Origin: a virus
Virus record (IMG/VR): IMGVR_UViG_3300030107_001144
Span: 1 to 22,240 of that record
Strand: one strand, 5' to 3'
Length of the DNA stretch: 22,240 nt
Numbering within the stretch: the first letter of the stretch is position 1; each line of letters opens with the position of its first letter. The notes below the pieces were generated by a model. That model had not been told where the DNA came from, made no database searches, and saw only the letters and a program-made list of their open reading frames with translations. The position numbers were made by a program, and so were the translations under genes. Below, in pieces: positions 6,868-12,758 of this stretch.

Positions 6868-7152
6868 CTATGCTGTATTGGTTTTTTTCTTCTTGTGCCT
6901 ATTGGCAAAATTTCTTGCAGCTGCCACACTACCAAAACCCCATGCTCTAAGTGCAAGTGCTTTTCTAGTAGGACGACCTTTCTTATCTTTCATAGGTCCT
7001 TTCATACCAGCAAACCTTGCAGCAAAAGAAACTCTTCTAGGGTTTGTACCAGACTTTACAGGTGCTTTTAAATTAGCTCCTTCTTTTCTTTTGAAGAATC
7101 TACGACCTGCTGCTGTTAATCCACCCTTTGGGTTTTTGTGTTCCTTCCTCAT
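6868..7152 (-). CDS. DUF6321-like basic phage protein
   Basis: The protein has 94 residues. The pattern KNPKGGLTAAGRRFFKRKEG (about 6-25), then NPRRVSFAARFAGMKGPM and KDKKGRPTRKALALRAWGFG (about 37-74) fits the DUF6321 signature as I remember it ('KNPxGGLNxxGRxxF...GPMKDxKGxPTRxALxxxxWG'). The function is unknown. It is very basic and its start overlaps the terL stop by 4 bp (ATGA-type). It is always, as far as I remember, next to packaging genes, so a role in packaging or as an internal head peptide is conceivable. Confidence 0.8.
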   Translation of the reverse strand: MRKEHKNPKGGLTAAGRRFFKRKEGANLKAPVKSGTNPRRVSFAARFAGMKGPMKDKKGRPTRKALALRAWGFGSVAAARNFANRHKKKKTNTA

Positions 7153-8567
7153 GCAAAAATACTAAACTCCGAATCAGCTTGAACATAGGTAGGTTCGTAA
7201 TTTTTGACCCTAGCTTTTCGTAATGACATGATACAGTATCTCATAGCTGATATAACGTCATCATTGATAGGAACAATCTTACCATCTTTCCTATGATACA
7301 TTCTTAATTCTTGTAAAAGTTTATCTTGATTTTTGAATATTTTCAATCTTTTTGTCTTCATTCTTGTATACATTTCCATAATACCAGCTTCGACTGACAC
7401 ACCACCTGAGCCTTCTTTCTGTCCTTGGGCTGGTGGATTACTAAAATGTTCTTGTGTCATGTTGCAACCTTCTGCTCTGTACTGCTCGGTAAGTGATTTA
7501 CCAGAACCTTTGTCAGCTTGTCTGCCGTCCATAGGCCAGATTACAGGAATCCAGTTGCCTCTTGCTTTGATTGCACTTGCATGAATAGGTACAGATTCTT
7601 GTCGTAGTGCATAAGTATCATAAACATATGCTATATCTGCATCTCTGTCCCATGCTATCCATACTGCTGCAGTCGGGTGATTCCAACCAAAGTCTAGTCC
7701 ACAAAGTCTTGGCCAATGTGTAGGAATATCTACTGGGTCGCATACTATTTCATCTTCTGCTACAGGGAATACAAGACCAGAACCTAGTTGTGGTATACCT
7801 TGCTCACGCATCTTTCTTTCGTGTGGTGGTAATGCAGCCAATATCTGCTCTCTTACTTCTTTTGTCATGTGAGGTGCATCATCCCACCCAGCTTGTTGTA
7901 GTGATTGCCCTGGTTTTAAGTTATTAACAAACTGTGCTACTGTTTCTGTCATGCCATTTTCTGGTGTAAACGTCATAAAGACCATTCCTGCCCTGTCAGC
8001 AGTCCTTGTTAGTGCCTGACTATAGATAGGACCTGGTGGTTCTTCGTCTAGCCAGACCACATCTACAGCTTCACCCATCCATTTCTCTTTACCCATCTCA
8101 TATGCTTTAAATGCTAGTCTTGACCACCCCCCAGATTTATGTCTTACAACTACTGAGTTATGTGCATTTGGTACACCTGGCTTTCTTGTAGCTTCTCCTA
8201 TGTCATCAAAGGGTATTGAGCCAGTTCCTCTAGCAGTAGGGTCATCTGGCTGTCCTAATAACTCTTTTTGACAGATATCTCTAGTAGTTTCGTTAGATGA
8301 ACCACCTGCCCAGGCTCTAATTGGCTTTGTAAACTTCCTGCCTTTCCACCAGTCTGGGTATTTACCAGTCAAATGAAAAGCCATCTCCATTGCACCACAA
8401 AAAGATTTACCTATTCTGTTACCAGCCATAAGTAATCTTTGAGATGCTACTGTATTATGAAACTTAGTTTGGTACTCATAAGGCTCATAGTGTTTCAAAC
8501 GATTCATAGCCTTACGTCTTTCTAGTTCTCTAGCTATTTCTACTGCTCTTTCTAATTGTTCGCTCAT
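7149..8567 (-). CDS. terL: Terminase large subunit
   Basis: The protein has 472 residues. It is the ATP-driven DNA packaging motor with a C-terminal RNase H-fold nuclease. The Walker A motif is AGNRIGKS at 48-55 and Walker B is VDVVWLDEE at 168-176 (catalytic Glu next to the Asp). MTFTPENG at 198-205 fits the coupling motif. Nuclease acidic residues are visible as GLDFGWNHP (D292), MDGRQ (D347) and NDDVISAMRY (D437/D438). The length is normal for T7/podovirus-type terminases. It follows terS by 5 bp, with a poor RBS (AAGG), so translation may be coupled to terS. Together with terS it recognises the concatemer and loads the portal. Confidence 0.95.
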   Translation of the reverse strand: MSEQLERAVEIARELERRKAMNRLKHYEPYEYQTKFHNTVASQRLLMAGNRIGKSFCGAMEMAFHLTGKYPDWWKGRKFTKPIRAWAGGSSNETTRDICQKELLGQPDDPTARGTGSIPFDDIGEATRKPGVPNAHNSVVVRHKSGGWSRLAFKAYEMGKEKWMGEAVDVVWLDEEPPGPIYSQALTRTADRAGMVFMTFTPENGMTETVAQFVNNLKPGQSLQQAGWDDAPHMTKEVREQILAALPPHERKMREQGIPQLGSGLVFPVAEDEIVCDPVDIPTHWPRLCGLDFGWNHPTAAVWIAWDRDADIAYVYDTYALRQESVPIHASAIKARGNWIPVIWPMDGRQADKGSGKSLTEQYRAEGCNMTQEHFSNPPAQGQKEGSGGVSVEAGIMEMYTRMKTKRLKIFKNQDKLLQELRMYHRKDGKIVPINDDVISAMRYCIMSLRKARVKNYEPTYVQADSEFSIFA

Positions 8568-8580
8568 TAACCTTAGTTAA
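8567..8580. promoter_or_regulatory. Operator-like dyad at the terS/terL junction
   Basis: TTAAC-CTTA-GTTAA is an exact match to the TTRAC-N4-GTYAA dyad found at the early promoters. It has no promoter next to it and overlaps the terS stop and the terL start, so it may be a chance match or an accessory site. Confidence 0.25.
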
Positions 8581-8977
8581 TATTCCCTGGACCTACCATC
8601 AAACCAGACAAAAGGGTTTTTAGTTCTATTTCTAATTCCTCTTCTGATTTTTTGCCAGTTACATCTTCTACTTTATGAACTGTTTGATAGCCAGTTCTAT
8701 CCAAGATTGAATTTATTGCACCCAGTTTTACAGAAGCACTAACCTTTGGGTCTTCTACAAGGTCCTGTAACTTATTAACTGCCATTGGTACTGCACTTGC
8801 AATCAGCTTTTTAGTAGCTGTTTCTATCTCATGAGCCAGTTTATTCTTTAACTCATACCCTTGCTGCTCTGCTGTCTTGGGACTATATCCAGCCTTAATA
8901 GCAGACTGAGTTGCATTACCTGTTTGACTAAAGTTCTGAACGAACATTTTTTGTTGCTCTGTCAGTATTTTACCCAT
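8573..8977 (-). CDS. terS: Terminase small subunit (Terminase_2 family)
   Basis: The protein has 134 residues. The N-terminal DNA-binding part shows the Terminase_2 pattern: LTEQQKMFVQNFSQTGNATQ (5-24), then SAIKAGYSPKTAEQQGYELK (25-44), with a helix-turn-helix over about 20-45. A helical oligomerisation segment follows (VNKLQDLVEDPKVSASVKLG, about 68-87). It recognises the packaging site and hands DNA to TerL. It is the first gene of the leftward late operon. No SD lies within 12 nt of the ATG at 8977, so it may be translated from a short-leader mRNA. Confidence 0.92.
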   Translation of the reverse strand: MGKILTEQQKMFVQNFSQTGNATQSAIKAGYSPKTAEQQGYELKNKLAHEIETATKKLIASAVPMAVNKLQDLVEDPKVSASVKLGAINSILDRTGYQTVHKVEDVTGKKSEEELEIELKTLLSGLMVGPGNIN

Positions 8978-9003
8978 ATTAATAATATTCTAACCTAAAG
9001 CAC

Positions 9004-9031
9004 TTTTATATGCAAATAATACCCTAGTTAA
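9004..9031 (-). promoter_or_regulatory. Candidate late promoter for the terminase-tail operon
   Basis: On the minus strand TTAACT (9031-9026) and TATAAA (9009-9004) are separated by 16 bp, placing the start near 8998 and leaving about 20 nt before terS. A second weaker pair is TTTGCA (9016-9011) and TAGAAT (8992-8987), spacer 18. The -35 of the first pair lies inside the 10-bp palindrome TAGTTAACTA (9025-9034). Neither pair is near consensus, as expected for late promoters that need an activator. Confidence 0.4.
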
Positions 9032-9303
9032 CTATTTTTTTTCCCCTCCGATGCGTGGAATAATCCATATATATACGTCGCCGTTTGCGTTTGGTGGTAT
9101 GGCCTGTTGTAAATGTGGATATCTTGCCCTGCGTGGCTGTGTGTGTGTGCAAAGAACGACCATATAGGCTAAAAAGAAAGTATGTACTATTATGTCCTAT
9201 ACTATCTACTAGGTAACTAATATTTTATATGGCTACAAGATTATTATAAAACCCTCGCCAACATTGGAGGAAAAAATAATTTAAAATAAATATAAAATAG
9301 TAC

Positions 9304-9332
9304 TTGACTTAAGTATTAAAGTATGATACTTT
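9304..9332 (+). promoter_or_regulatory. Early rightward promoter with palindrome over the -10
   Basis: TTGACT (9304-9309), a 17-bp spacer and TACTTT (9327-9332) preceded by TG plus one base form an extended -10 promoter. The -10 lies within a 15-bp perfect palindrome with a central G, AAAGTATgATACTTT (9318-9332), and another AAGTAT half-site lies at 9311. The predicted start is about 9339. The TTRAC-N4-GTYAA dyad of the other early promoters is absent, so regulation here probably differs. Confidence 0.6.
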
Positions 9333-9395
9333 ATTAACATGATGAACAAAGAGACACAAGGTAACCAAAAAGGACATACTACCCAAAAGGAAAGT

Positions 9396-9433
9396 ATGGG
9401 CATTTTAGGTACTGCTCATTCATCAAAGGAGAC
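9396..9433 (+). promoter_or_regulatory. Hairpin upstream of the RBS, copy 1
   Basis: ATGGGCA (9396-9402) pairs with TGCTCAT (9413-9419), 7 bp including one G-U, around a 10-nt loop. AAAGGAGAC follows 5 nt later and the ATG is at 9438. The layout is the same as at 9851, 10997 and 15230, although the loop is the least similar and the gap to the RBS the longest. It also argues for the ATG at 9438 rather than the in-frame ATG at 9339. Confidence 0.45.
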
Positions 9434-9437
9434 TAAC

Positions 9438-9839
9438 ATGAAAGATTTAAATTTAAGGGATATTGTATACGGTGCAAAATACGAAATACGCACTATACTA
9501 AAAAGAACAACGAAGGAATACCATCAGGAAGTTCATGGAGATGACGAAGAACTATCTAGGACTATTCATAGGCATGGTTATTGGTGGAAAAGCGATTTAA
9601 CAAAAAGAGCTATATCCATTTTAAAACAAGCAGTAACTCAAGCTTGTCATCTTAAAAAATTAAAAATTGTAAAATTTACTAGGCAGGAACTTATAGATTA
9701 TTTTGTATCAGAATTTCCTGATGAAGTTTTTACAGATGATATCAATAACCCATTTATTATTGACGCTAAAGAGTTAGACCAGTATTTATATTGGGCAGAA
9801 TTTCACATTAAAAATATACATAAACATTACGCAAAATAA
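9438..9839 (+). CDS. Hypothetical early protein, 133 residues
   Basis: The ATG at 9438 is preceded by AAAGGAG at good spacing; the frame stays open upstream to an ATG at 9339, which coincides with the predicted transcription start and has no RBS. A longer leaderless product is thus possible but less likely. The protein begins MKDLNLRDIVYGAKYEIRTI. It is hydrophilic, with many His, Lys and Asp residues (EYHQEVHGDDEELSRTIHRH, about 22-41) and a mostly helical look. Nothing catalytic is recognisable. As first gene behind the early promoter it may act on the host, but no function can be assigned. Confidence 0.7.
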   Translation: MKDLNLRDIVYGAKYEIRTILKRTTKEYHQEVHGDDEELSRTIHRHGYWWKSDLTKRAISILKQAVTQACHLKKLKIVKFTRQELIDYFVSEFPDEVFTDDINNPFIIDAKELDQYLYWAEFHIKNIHKHYAK

Positions 9840-9850
9840 ATTTAATGACC

Positions 9851-9879
9851 TGAGCATGTCTTAAAACTGCTCAAGGAGA
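9851..9879 (+). promoter_or_regulatory. Hairpin abutting the RBS, copy 2
   Basis: TGAGCA (9851-9856) pairs perfectly with TGCTCA (9868-9873) around the 11-nt loop TGTCTTAAAAC, and AGGAGA (9874-9879) follows at once; the ATG is at 9884. The spacing, loop length and loop sequence match the copy at 10997-11026. A translational control element bound by a protein, or a processing site, is plausible. Confidence 0.55.
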
Positions 9880-9883
9880 CAAT

Positions 9884-10174
9884 ATGAGAATTACAAAAGA
9901 AATGCTAGAGAATAAGGTAAGACATTTAAATAATATGTTAGGATTACCTAACGAGGTTTACAAGCCTTACAGAGACGGAAACAATAAACTAATTGCAAAT
10001 GAGGGAACTTATTATATTGCTTATCAATATGGTCGTTGCCAACTTGAAAGAGTATGTAAAGGAGGCGGAGCAACTGATATAAGTTTCAGCGGTTCAAAAC
10101 CTGAGATTTACAATGTTGTCAAAAGTATGATTGAGATGTTATATGATTTAAATGAAAGGAGGTTAACAAAATGA
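9884..10174 (+). CDS. Hypothetical small phage protein, 96 residues
   Basis: It starts MRITKEMLENKVRHLNNMLG and contains ANEGTYYIAYQYGRCQLERV with GGGATDIS (about 39-68). This arrangement, an N-terminal helix, then YxLxYxYGxxxLxR and a glycine turn, recurs in small early proteins of many phages as I remember it, without known function. The RBS AGGAGA lies directly behind a hairpin. The stop overlaps the start of the next gene (ATGA). A small single-domain alpha/beta protein is likely. There is no metal site or membrane segment. Confidence 0.75.
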   Translation: MRITKEMLENKVRHLNNMLGLPNEVYKPYRDGNNKLIANEGTYYIAYQYGRCQLERVCKGGGATDISFSGSKPEIYNVVKSMIEMLYDLNERRLTK

Positions 10175-10353
10175 AAAACCATAATCAAAATAAAATAGAT
10201 TATTTTAATGAGTTGTTAAGGATTCATCACCTAGAATTTGATAACTTAAGTCCTCATGATATAGGGATTATTAAATATTATATTAATCTACAATATAAAA
10301 CAAATTTTATTAATTACCCTCATGGACTTTTTAAACATTTAGAAAGTTTATAA
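10171..10353 (+). CDS. Hypothetical early protein, 60 residues
   Basis: It starts with an ATGA overlap at 10171 behind AGGAGG and encodes MKNHNQNKIDYFNELLRIHH, then a helical, aromatic-rich C-terminus (DIGIIKYYINLQYKTNFINY, about 31-50). Composition is unusually Asn, Ile and Tyr rich. No family is recognised. It is the last gene of the first early operon, which ends at a strong terminator 23 bp downstream. Confidence 0.65.
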   Translation: MKNHNQNKIDYFNELLRIHHLEFDNLSPHDIGIIKYYINLQYKTNFINYPHGLFKHLESL

Positions 10354-10375
10354 TCTTGGTAACAGATTTAGAAAG

Positions 10376-10400
10376 CCACCCTTTGGGGTGGTTTTTTTTT
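10376..10400 (+). terminator. Rho-independent terminator of the first early operon
   Basis: CCACCC (10376-10381), loop TTTG and GGGTGG (10386-10391) form a 6-bp G+C stem that extends with A-U and G-U pairs, followed by nine T residues (10392-10400). It ends transcription of the genes at 9438-10353. Confidence 0.9.
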
Positions 10401-10422
10401 GCCTCCCATGGTTTCCTTTTCG

Positions 10423-10460
10423 ACCATATAACCCATAAGCAACCATATAACCCGTAAAGA
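10423..10460. repeat. Tandem 19-bp repeat, ACCATATAACCC core
   Basis: Unit 1 is at 10423-10441 and unit 2 at 10442-10460; both begin ACCATATAACCC and continue with similar TAAG/TAAA tails. A related GCATATACTACCCATAA lies at 10477-10493, and CGACCATATA recurs upstream of the first early operon at 9157-9166. Iteron-like origin elements or activator sites are possible. Confidence 0.5.
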
Positions 10461-10515
10461 TATCGGTATCTTTTTAGCATATACTACCCATAAAAAAAAT
10501 TATTTTCATAAAAAC

Positions 10516-10529
10516 TTGACAAAGGTTAA
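10516..10529. promoter_or_regulatory. Operator-like dyad TTGAC-AAAG-GTTAA
   Basis: This is an exact TTRAC-N4-GTYAA match 115 bp upstream of the identical dyad at 10631. TTGACA could serve as -35 but no acceptable -10 follows. It could be an auxiliary site for cooperative binding or looping by the Cro-like protein (inference). Confidence 0.45.
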
Positions 10530-10630
10530 GACCTCAGGAGACGCATTTTAAGGGGTCATTTGAGGCACTTAGTCAAAAAGCCTTACTGTACCATTTGATC
10601 AAACGTATTTTAAGTATTTAAAAAAAGTAC

Positions 10631-10658
10631 TTGACATAGGTTAATTATAGTTTATAAT
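10631..10658 (+). promoter_or_regulatory. Consensus sigma70 promoter with overlapping operator
   Basis: TTGACA (10631-10636), a 16-bp spacer and TATAAT (10653-10658) are both perfect consensus hexamers. The dyad TTGAC-ATAG-GTTAA (10631-10644) starts on the -35, so a bound repressor would block RNA polymerase. The predicted start is near 10665. Confidence 0.8.
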
Positions 10659-10665
10659 CTTTATA

Positions 10666-10771
10666 TCGGTTAGGAAAAAGAATAGTTAGCCAGAACACCA
10701 ACCGAGAGCCACTAAAGGCGACACGGACTACCAGAGAAAAGGTAAGAGTGAAAGGGGAGGGAAGATTCCCC
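10666..10771 (+). ncRNA. Structured leader RNA of the second early operon
   Basis: The roughly 130-nt untranslated leader after the consensus promoter can fold into three hairpins. The first is TCGGTT-A-GG (10666-10674) with CC-AACCGA (10698-10705), 8 bp with one bulge. The second is GCC/GGC (10708-10719). The third is GGGGA (10754-10758) with TCCCC (10767-10771), with an alternative GGGA/TCCC pairing. There is no T-run, so it is not a terminator. It could be a cis-regulator or a processed small RNA; no known family is recognised. Confidence 0.4.
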
Positions 10772-10794
10772 ACAATTTGAAAAGGAGGTACGAT

Positions 10795-10986
10795 ATGGAA
10801 TACGAAGGAACAGAAAAAACATATGTTGCTTTTACAGAAGAAGAAAGAAGAATAATCTTTGCTGTGTTAGTTAACTATACGGAACAACTAGCAAAGCTAA
10901 AAGATGACCACGACATTAGCCATATAGGTTTAAGTAATGCGATAATAAAAATAAATAACTTAGCCTATGATAATTTTAATGTCTAA
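10795..10986 (+). CDS. Hypothetical early protein, 63 residues
   Basis: The ATG at 10795 is placed by the strong AAAGGAGG ending 6 nt upstream; a TTG at 10777 in the same frame lies before that RBS and would include it as codons, so it is rejected. The protein starts MEYEGTEKTYVAFTEEERRI and is acidic, with a central helix (FAVLVNYTEQLAKLKDDHDI, about 23-42). No motif is recognised. It is first in the operon transcribed from the consensus promoter at 10631. Confidence 0.7.
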   Translation: MEYEGTEKTYVAFTEEERRIIFAVLVNYTEQLAKLKDDHDISHIGLSNAIIKINNLAYDNFNV

Positions 10987-10996
10987 TATATAGAGC

Positions 10997-11026
10997 TAGG
11001 CAACTCTTTAAACTGCCTAAGGAGAC
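10997..11026 (+). promoter_or_regulatory. Hairpin abutting the RBS, copy 3
   Basis: TAGGCA (10997-11002) pairs perfectly with TGCCTA (11014-11019) around the 11-nt loop ACTCTTTAAAC, followed directly by AGGAGAC and the ATG at 11034. Stem bases differ from copy 2 (two compensatory pair changes) while the loop and RBS are conserved, which is the pattern expected of a selected RNA structure. Confidence 0.6.
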
Positions 11027-11033
11027 AAACATT

Positions 11034-11381
11034 ATGAAAGATTATATAGAAGAGTTAGTAAAATTTATTGGCAACCATGACGACAACGAATCAAGGTGGC
11101 ACAAAAACGGTGAAGGATATGTTGTGTATGATGGTTCTTATCAAGAGGAATGCTCTGATACTTTCAATGCTATTAGTCAATATGCAGGGTGGAAGTTTAG
11201 AGAGAGAGCCGACAAACCAGTAGGCATATTAAGAAAATGTTACGAAGAAGGATTAGTCGCTTATCATTTCGTAGATGATGGCACTATGTTTTTGGAAGTA
11301 ACTGACAAAGCTTTAGAAGCTGTTAAGGAATACGAGCCAGAGATATTAAAGTTTATAGACTTTATCAAGGAGGATAAGTAA
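11034..11381 (+). CDS. Hypothetical early protein, 115 residues
   Basis: It starts MKDYIEELVKFIGNHDDNES behind AGGAGAC. The protein is acidic with aromatic-rich stretches (GEGYVVYDGSYQEE, about 27-40; EEGLVAYHFVDDGTMFLEV, about 81-99), suggesting a small alpha/beta domain. No catalytic motif or family is recognised. Its stop and the start of the HNH gene form a TAATG overlap, so the two are translationally coupled. Confidence 0.7.
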   Translation: MKDYIEELVKFIGNHDDNESRWHKNGEGYVVYDGSYQEECSDTFNAISQYAGWKFRERADKPVGILRKCYEEGLVAYHFVDDGTMFLEVTDKALEAVKEYEPEILKFIDFIKEDK

Positions 11382-11851
11382 TGTCAGATTTATCAAGCCC
11401 AATAAGAGACAAACACGGGAGGCTGAAGGATAAGCCTCCTGTTAAGGAAGCAACCCTTAAGAGAAGAGAGTATCAAAAAAGATGGTATCAAGAAAACAAA
11501 GAAAGATTAGACAAGGCAAATAAACAATGGAAGGAGAAGAACAAAGATAGAAGATACTGGCACGAAGCTAAAAGAAGATATGGAGTTAGCTTTGAGGAAT
11601 ATAAAGAACTCATGGCAAGAGAAGAGTGTGATTTGTGTGGCTCAAAAATTAAAACAAAGAATAATAATAAGTATGCCAAGACTAAACACAAACAAAATGC
11701 CATAGACCATTGTCATAAAACAGAACATGAACAAGGCATAATAAAAATTAGAGGTGTGCTTTGTCATCAATGTAACAAAGGTCTCGGTAATTTCAATGAT
11801 GACATAGAGTTATTAGAGAAAGCAATACAGTATTTAAGGAGAAACATTTGA
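11381..11851 (+). CDS. Endonuclease VII-like HNH nuclease
   Basis: The protein has 156 residues. The N-terminal 80 are Lys/Arg rich and helical (DNA contacts). The zinc-HNH core follows: CDLC at 83-86, AIDHCHKT with DHCH at 109-112, then RGVLCHQCNKGLGNFNDD (124-141) with Cys 128 and 131. The 'DHCH ... RGxLCxxCNxGLGxFxDd' pattern is diagnostic of recombination endonuclease VII (T4 gp49-type) domains. Such enzymes cut branched DNA and resolve junctions before packaging; a homing-type HNH nuclease is the alternative. AAGGAGG lies 7 nt before the ATG, and the gene is TAATG-coupled to its upstream neighbour. Confidence 0.88.
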   Translation: MSDLSSPIRDKHGRLKDKPPVKEATLKRREYQKRWYQENKERLDKANKQWKEKNKDRRYWHEAKRRYGVSFEEYKELMAREECDLCGSKIKTKNNNKYAKTKHKQNAIDHCHKTEHEQGIIKIRGVLCHQCNKGLGNFNDDIELLEKAIQYLRRNI

Positions 11852-11875
11852 CATTAACTATGGTTAAGATACAAT
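11848..11875 (+). promoter_or_regulatory. Promoter with internal operator, downstream of the HNH gene
   Basis: TTGACA (11848-11853), a 16-bp spacer and TACAAT (11870-11875) form a near-consensus promoter. The spacer holds the symmetric dyad TTAAC-TATG-GTTAA (11854-11867), an exact TTRAC-N4-GTYAA match. The predicted start is near 11882, just before the RBS AGGAGG of the 32-residue gene at 11897. Confidence 0.72.
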
Positions 11876-11896
11876 TACTTACAGGAGGTATTACAT

Positions 11897-11995
11897 ATGA
11901 GTAATAATTTTAACGACCAGTTCTTAGAAGATAGAGCTGAGTTGTATATTGAGCTAGGATATAGTCCTAAAGATGCCATGATAATGGCACTATGA
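11897..11995 (+). CDS. Hypothetical micro-protein, 32 residues
   Basis: ATG at 11897 follows CAGGAGGTATTACAT, an excellent RBS, and lies about 15 nt after a predicted transcription start. It encodes MSNNFNDQFLEDRAELYIEL and then GYSPKDAMIMAL. The protein is acidic and helical. It is the first gene of the operon controlled by the promoter at 11848. The function is unknown; it may be a host-modulating peptide or simply a leader peptide. Confidence 0.6.
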   Translation: MSNNFNDQFLEDRAELYIELGYSPKDAMIMAL

Positions 11996-12024
11996 CCATG
12001 TACCAAAGGATACAGGGAGGGAAG

Positions 12025-12288
12025 ATGATGAATATAGATAGGTACAAAGAACTATCAGGACTAGAGGTAGTCTATTACAATGAGGATAAGATTACCAACA
12101 TAATGCAAGACAAGACCAACTGTCTTGAATCGCTAGACTACAGTAGTCTGCAGTCAGCTAAGAAGTTAGCTAAGGATTTAGGGTTGGAAACTGTTACTTG
12201 GATTAGGACAACCCGTGCCATCATTAATCTTGATGGAACGAAGAGAGGCTACCATAAATTTAGAGAGGAGGCAAATGCAAATGAGTAG
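12025..12288 (+). CDS. Hypothetical early protein, 87 residues
   Basis: I chose the ATG at 12025 because AGGGAGG precedes it; an in-frame ATG at 11992 overlaps the upstream stop (ATGA) and has no RBS, but coupling could make it a second start. The protein begins MMNIDRYKELSGLEVVYYNE and has YSSLQSAKKLAKDLGLETVT in the middle and FREEANANE at the end. It looks like a small alpha/beta protein. No family is recognised. Confidence 0.6.
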   Translation: MMNIDRYKELSGLEVVYYNEDKITNIMQDKTNCLESLDYSSLQSAKKLAKDLGLETVTWIRTTRAIINLDGTKRGYHKFREEANANE

Positions 12289-12424
12289 GTATAAGTATTG
12301 GAGTACAGATAAATTACTAACACTCTTAAAAGAATTAGAGTTGTCTTTGTCTGGTAGTCATTTAAGTGATGTCTATTTGAAACATCATGTAGAAAATATT
12401 TTATATAAAAGGAGGATAAAATGA
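12281..12424 (+). CDS. Hypothetical early protein, 47 residues
   Basis: The start at ATG 12281 is set by AGGAGG at 12266-12271 (9-nt spacing); an ATG at 12275 is too close to it. The gene overlaps the end of its neighbour by 8 bp. It encodes MSRYKYWSTDKLLTLLKELE followed by a helical segment and KRRIK at the end. It looks like a short all-helical protein; no function is recognised. The stop overlaps the next ATG (ATGA). Confidence 0.6.
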   Translation: MSRYKYWSTDKLLTLLKELELSLSGSHLSDVYLKHHVENILYKRRIK

Positions 12425-12609
12425 GTGATAATGTAGATTGGTCAATGTCTATGAAGTTCTATGCAAGGACTAGCGAGAACGGATTAGACAAAGACTTTTA
12501 CTTTTTCGAGGGCGAGATATTAGATGAAGCTACCCTACGAGCAGTAAAGGAAGCAGTATTAAAAGCAATGCTCGAAAGAGAAAAACAAAAAAAAGATAGA
12601 GGTTACTAA
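12421..12609 (+). CDS. Hypothetical early protein, 62 residues
   Basis: It starts at the ATGA overlap at 12421 behind GGAGG. The sequence runs MSDNVDWSMSMKFYARTSEN, then FYFFEGEILDEATLRAVKEA (about 26-45) and a charged C-terminal helix ending EKQKKDRGY. A beta hairpin plus one helix is likely. No motif is recognised. It is followed by a TAATG overlap with the next small basic gene. Confidence 0.65.
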   Translation: MSDNVDWSMSMKFYARTSENGLDKDFYFFEGEILDEATLRAVKEAVLKAMLEREKQKKDRGY

Positions 12610-12758
12610 TGAAAAAGAAAATAGATGTAAAAGAATTAGGTGCAGGATTCTTCAAGCGAATGCACAATGCAGACAAAAAGGAAATGAGGAAGAAGCATAA
12701 GAGGAGTGTGGTTCGCAAGTCTATGATTGCCAATGCATTAATAAAAAAGAATGGATAA
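12609..12758 (+). CDS. Small basic protein, 49 residues
   Basis: The ATG at 12609 overlaps the upstream stop (TAATG); the stop overlaps the helicase start by 8 bp. It encodes MKKKIDVKELGAGFFKRMHN, then a run of basic residues (KKEMRKKHKRSVVRKS) and a hydrophobic end. About 37 percent Lys/Arg suggests nucleic-acid binding. Tight coupling on both sides, next to a helicase, makes a helicase accessory peptide conceivable, but that is inference. Confidence 0.6.
   Translation: MKKKIDVKELGAGFFKRMHNADKKEMRKKHKRSVVRKSMIANALIKKNG

Larger units (their letters stand above)
8978..9437. other. Divergent control region between late and early genes
   Basis: This roughly 460-bp stretch separates terS (leftward) from the first rightward gene. 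It holds the candidate late promoter (9004-9031), a T-run, and a segment at about 9048-9160 visibly richer in G+C than its surroundings with six tandem TG units (9137-9149). It also has the 10-mer CGACCATATA (9157-9166), which recurs at 10421, the early promoter at 9304-9332, and a 100-nt leader with a hairpin before the RBS. No convincing ORF, tRNA or attachment site was found. It may include replication or packaging signals; that is not shown. Confidence 0.6.
10354..10794 (+). other. Control region between first and second early operons
   Basis: This roughly 440-bp non-coding stretch contains, in order, the terminator at 10376-10400 and two 19-bp tandem units sharing ACCATATAACCC (10423-10460) with a degenerate third copy near 10477-10492. 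A small hairpin AAAGATA/TATCTTT (10456-10473), a promoterless operator-like dyad (10516-10529), a consensus promoter with an overlapping operator (10631-10658) and a structured leader (10666-10771) follow. No ORF with an RBS is evident before 10795. The repeats and A+T richness would also suit a replication origin, but that is unproven. Confidence 0.6.

Noticed and set aside
6539-7165. Several Phe-rich plus-strand ORFs
   Set aside because: They are shadows of the Lys-rich small proteins on the minus strand (AAA/AAG reversed gives TTT/CTT).
9137-9149. TG dinucleotide run as a functional repeat
   Set aside because: Six units can arise by slippage; on its own it supports no function.
9157-9169. 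T7-class phage promoter
   Set aside because: The resemblance is limited to a few bases and no single-subunit RNA polymerase gene is in the window.
10666-10771. tRNA or tmRNA
   Set aside because: No acceptor stem, anticodon arm or T-arm consensus could be found.
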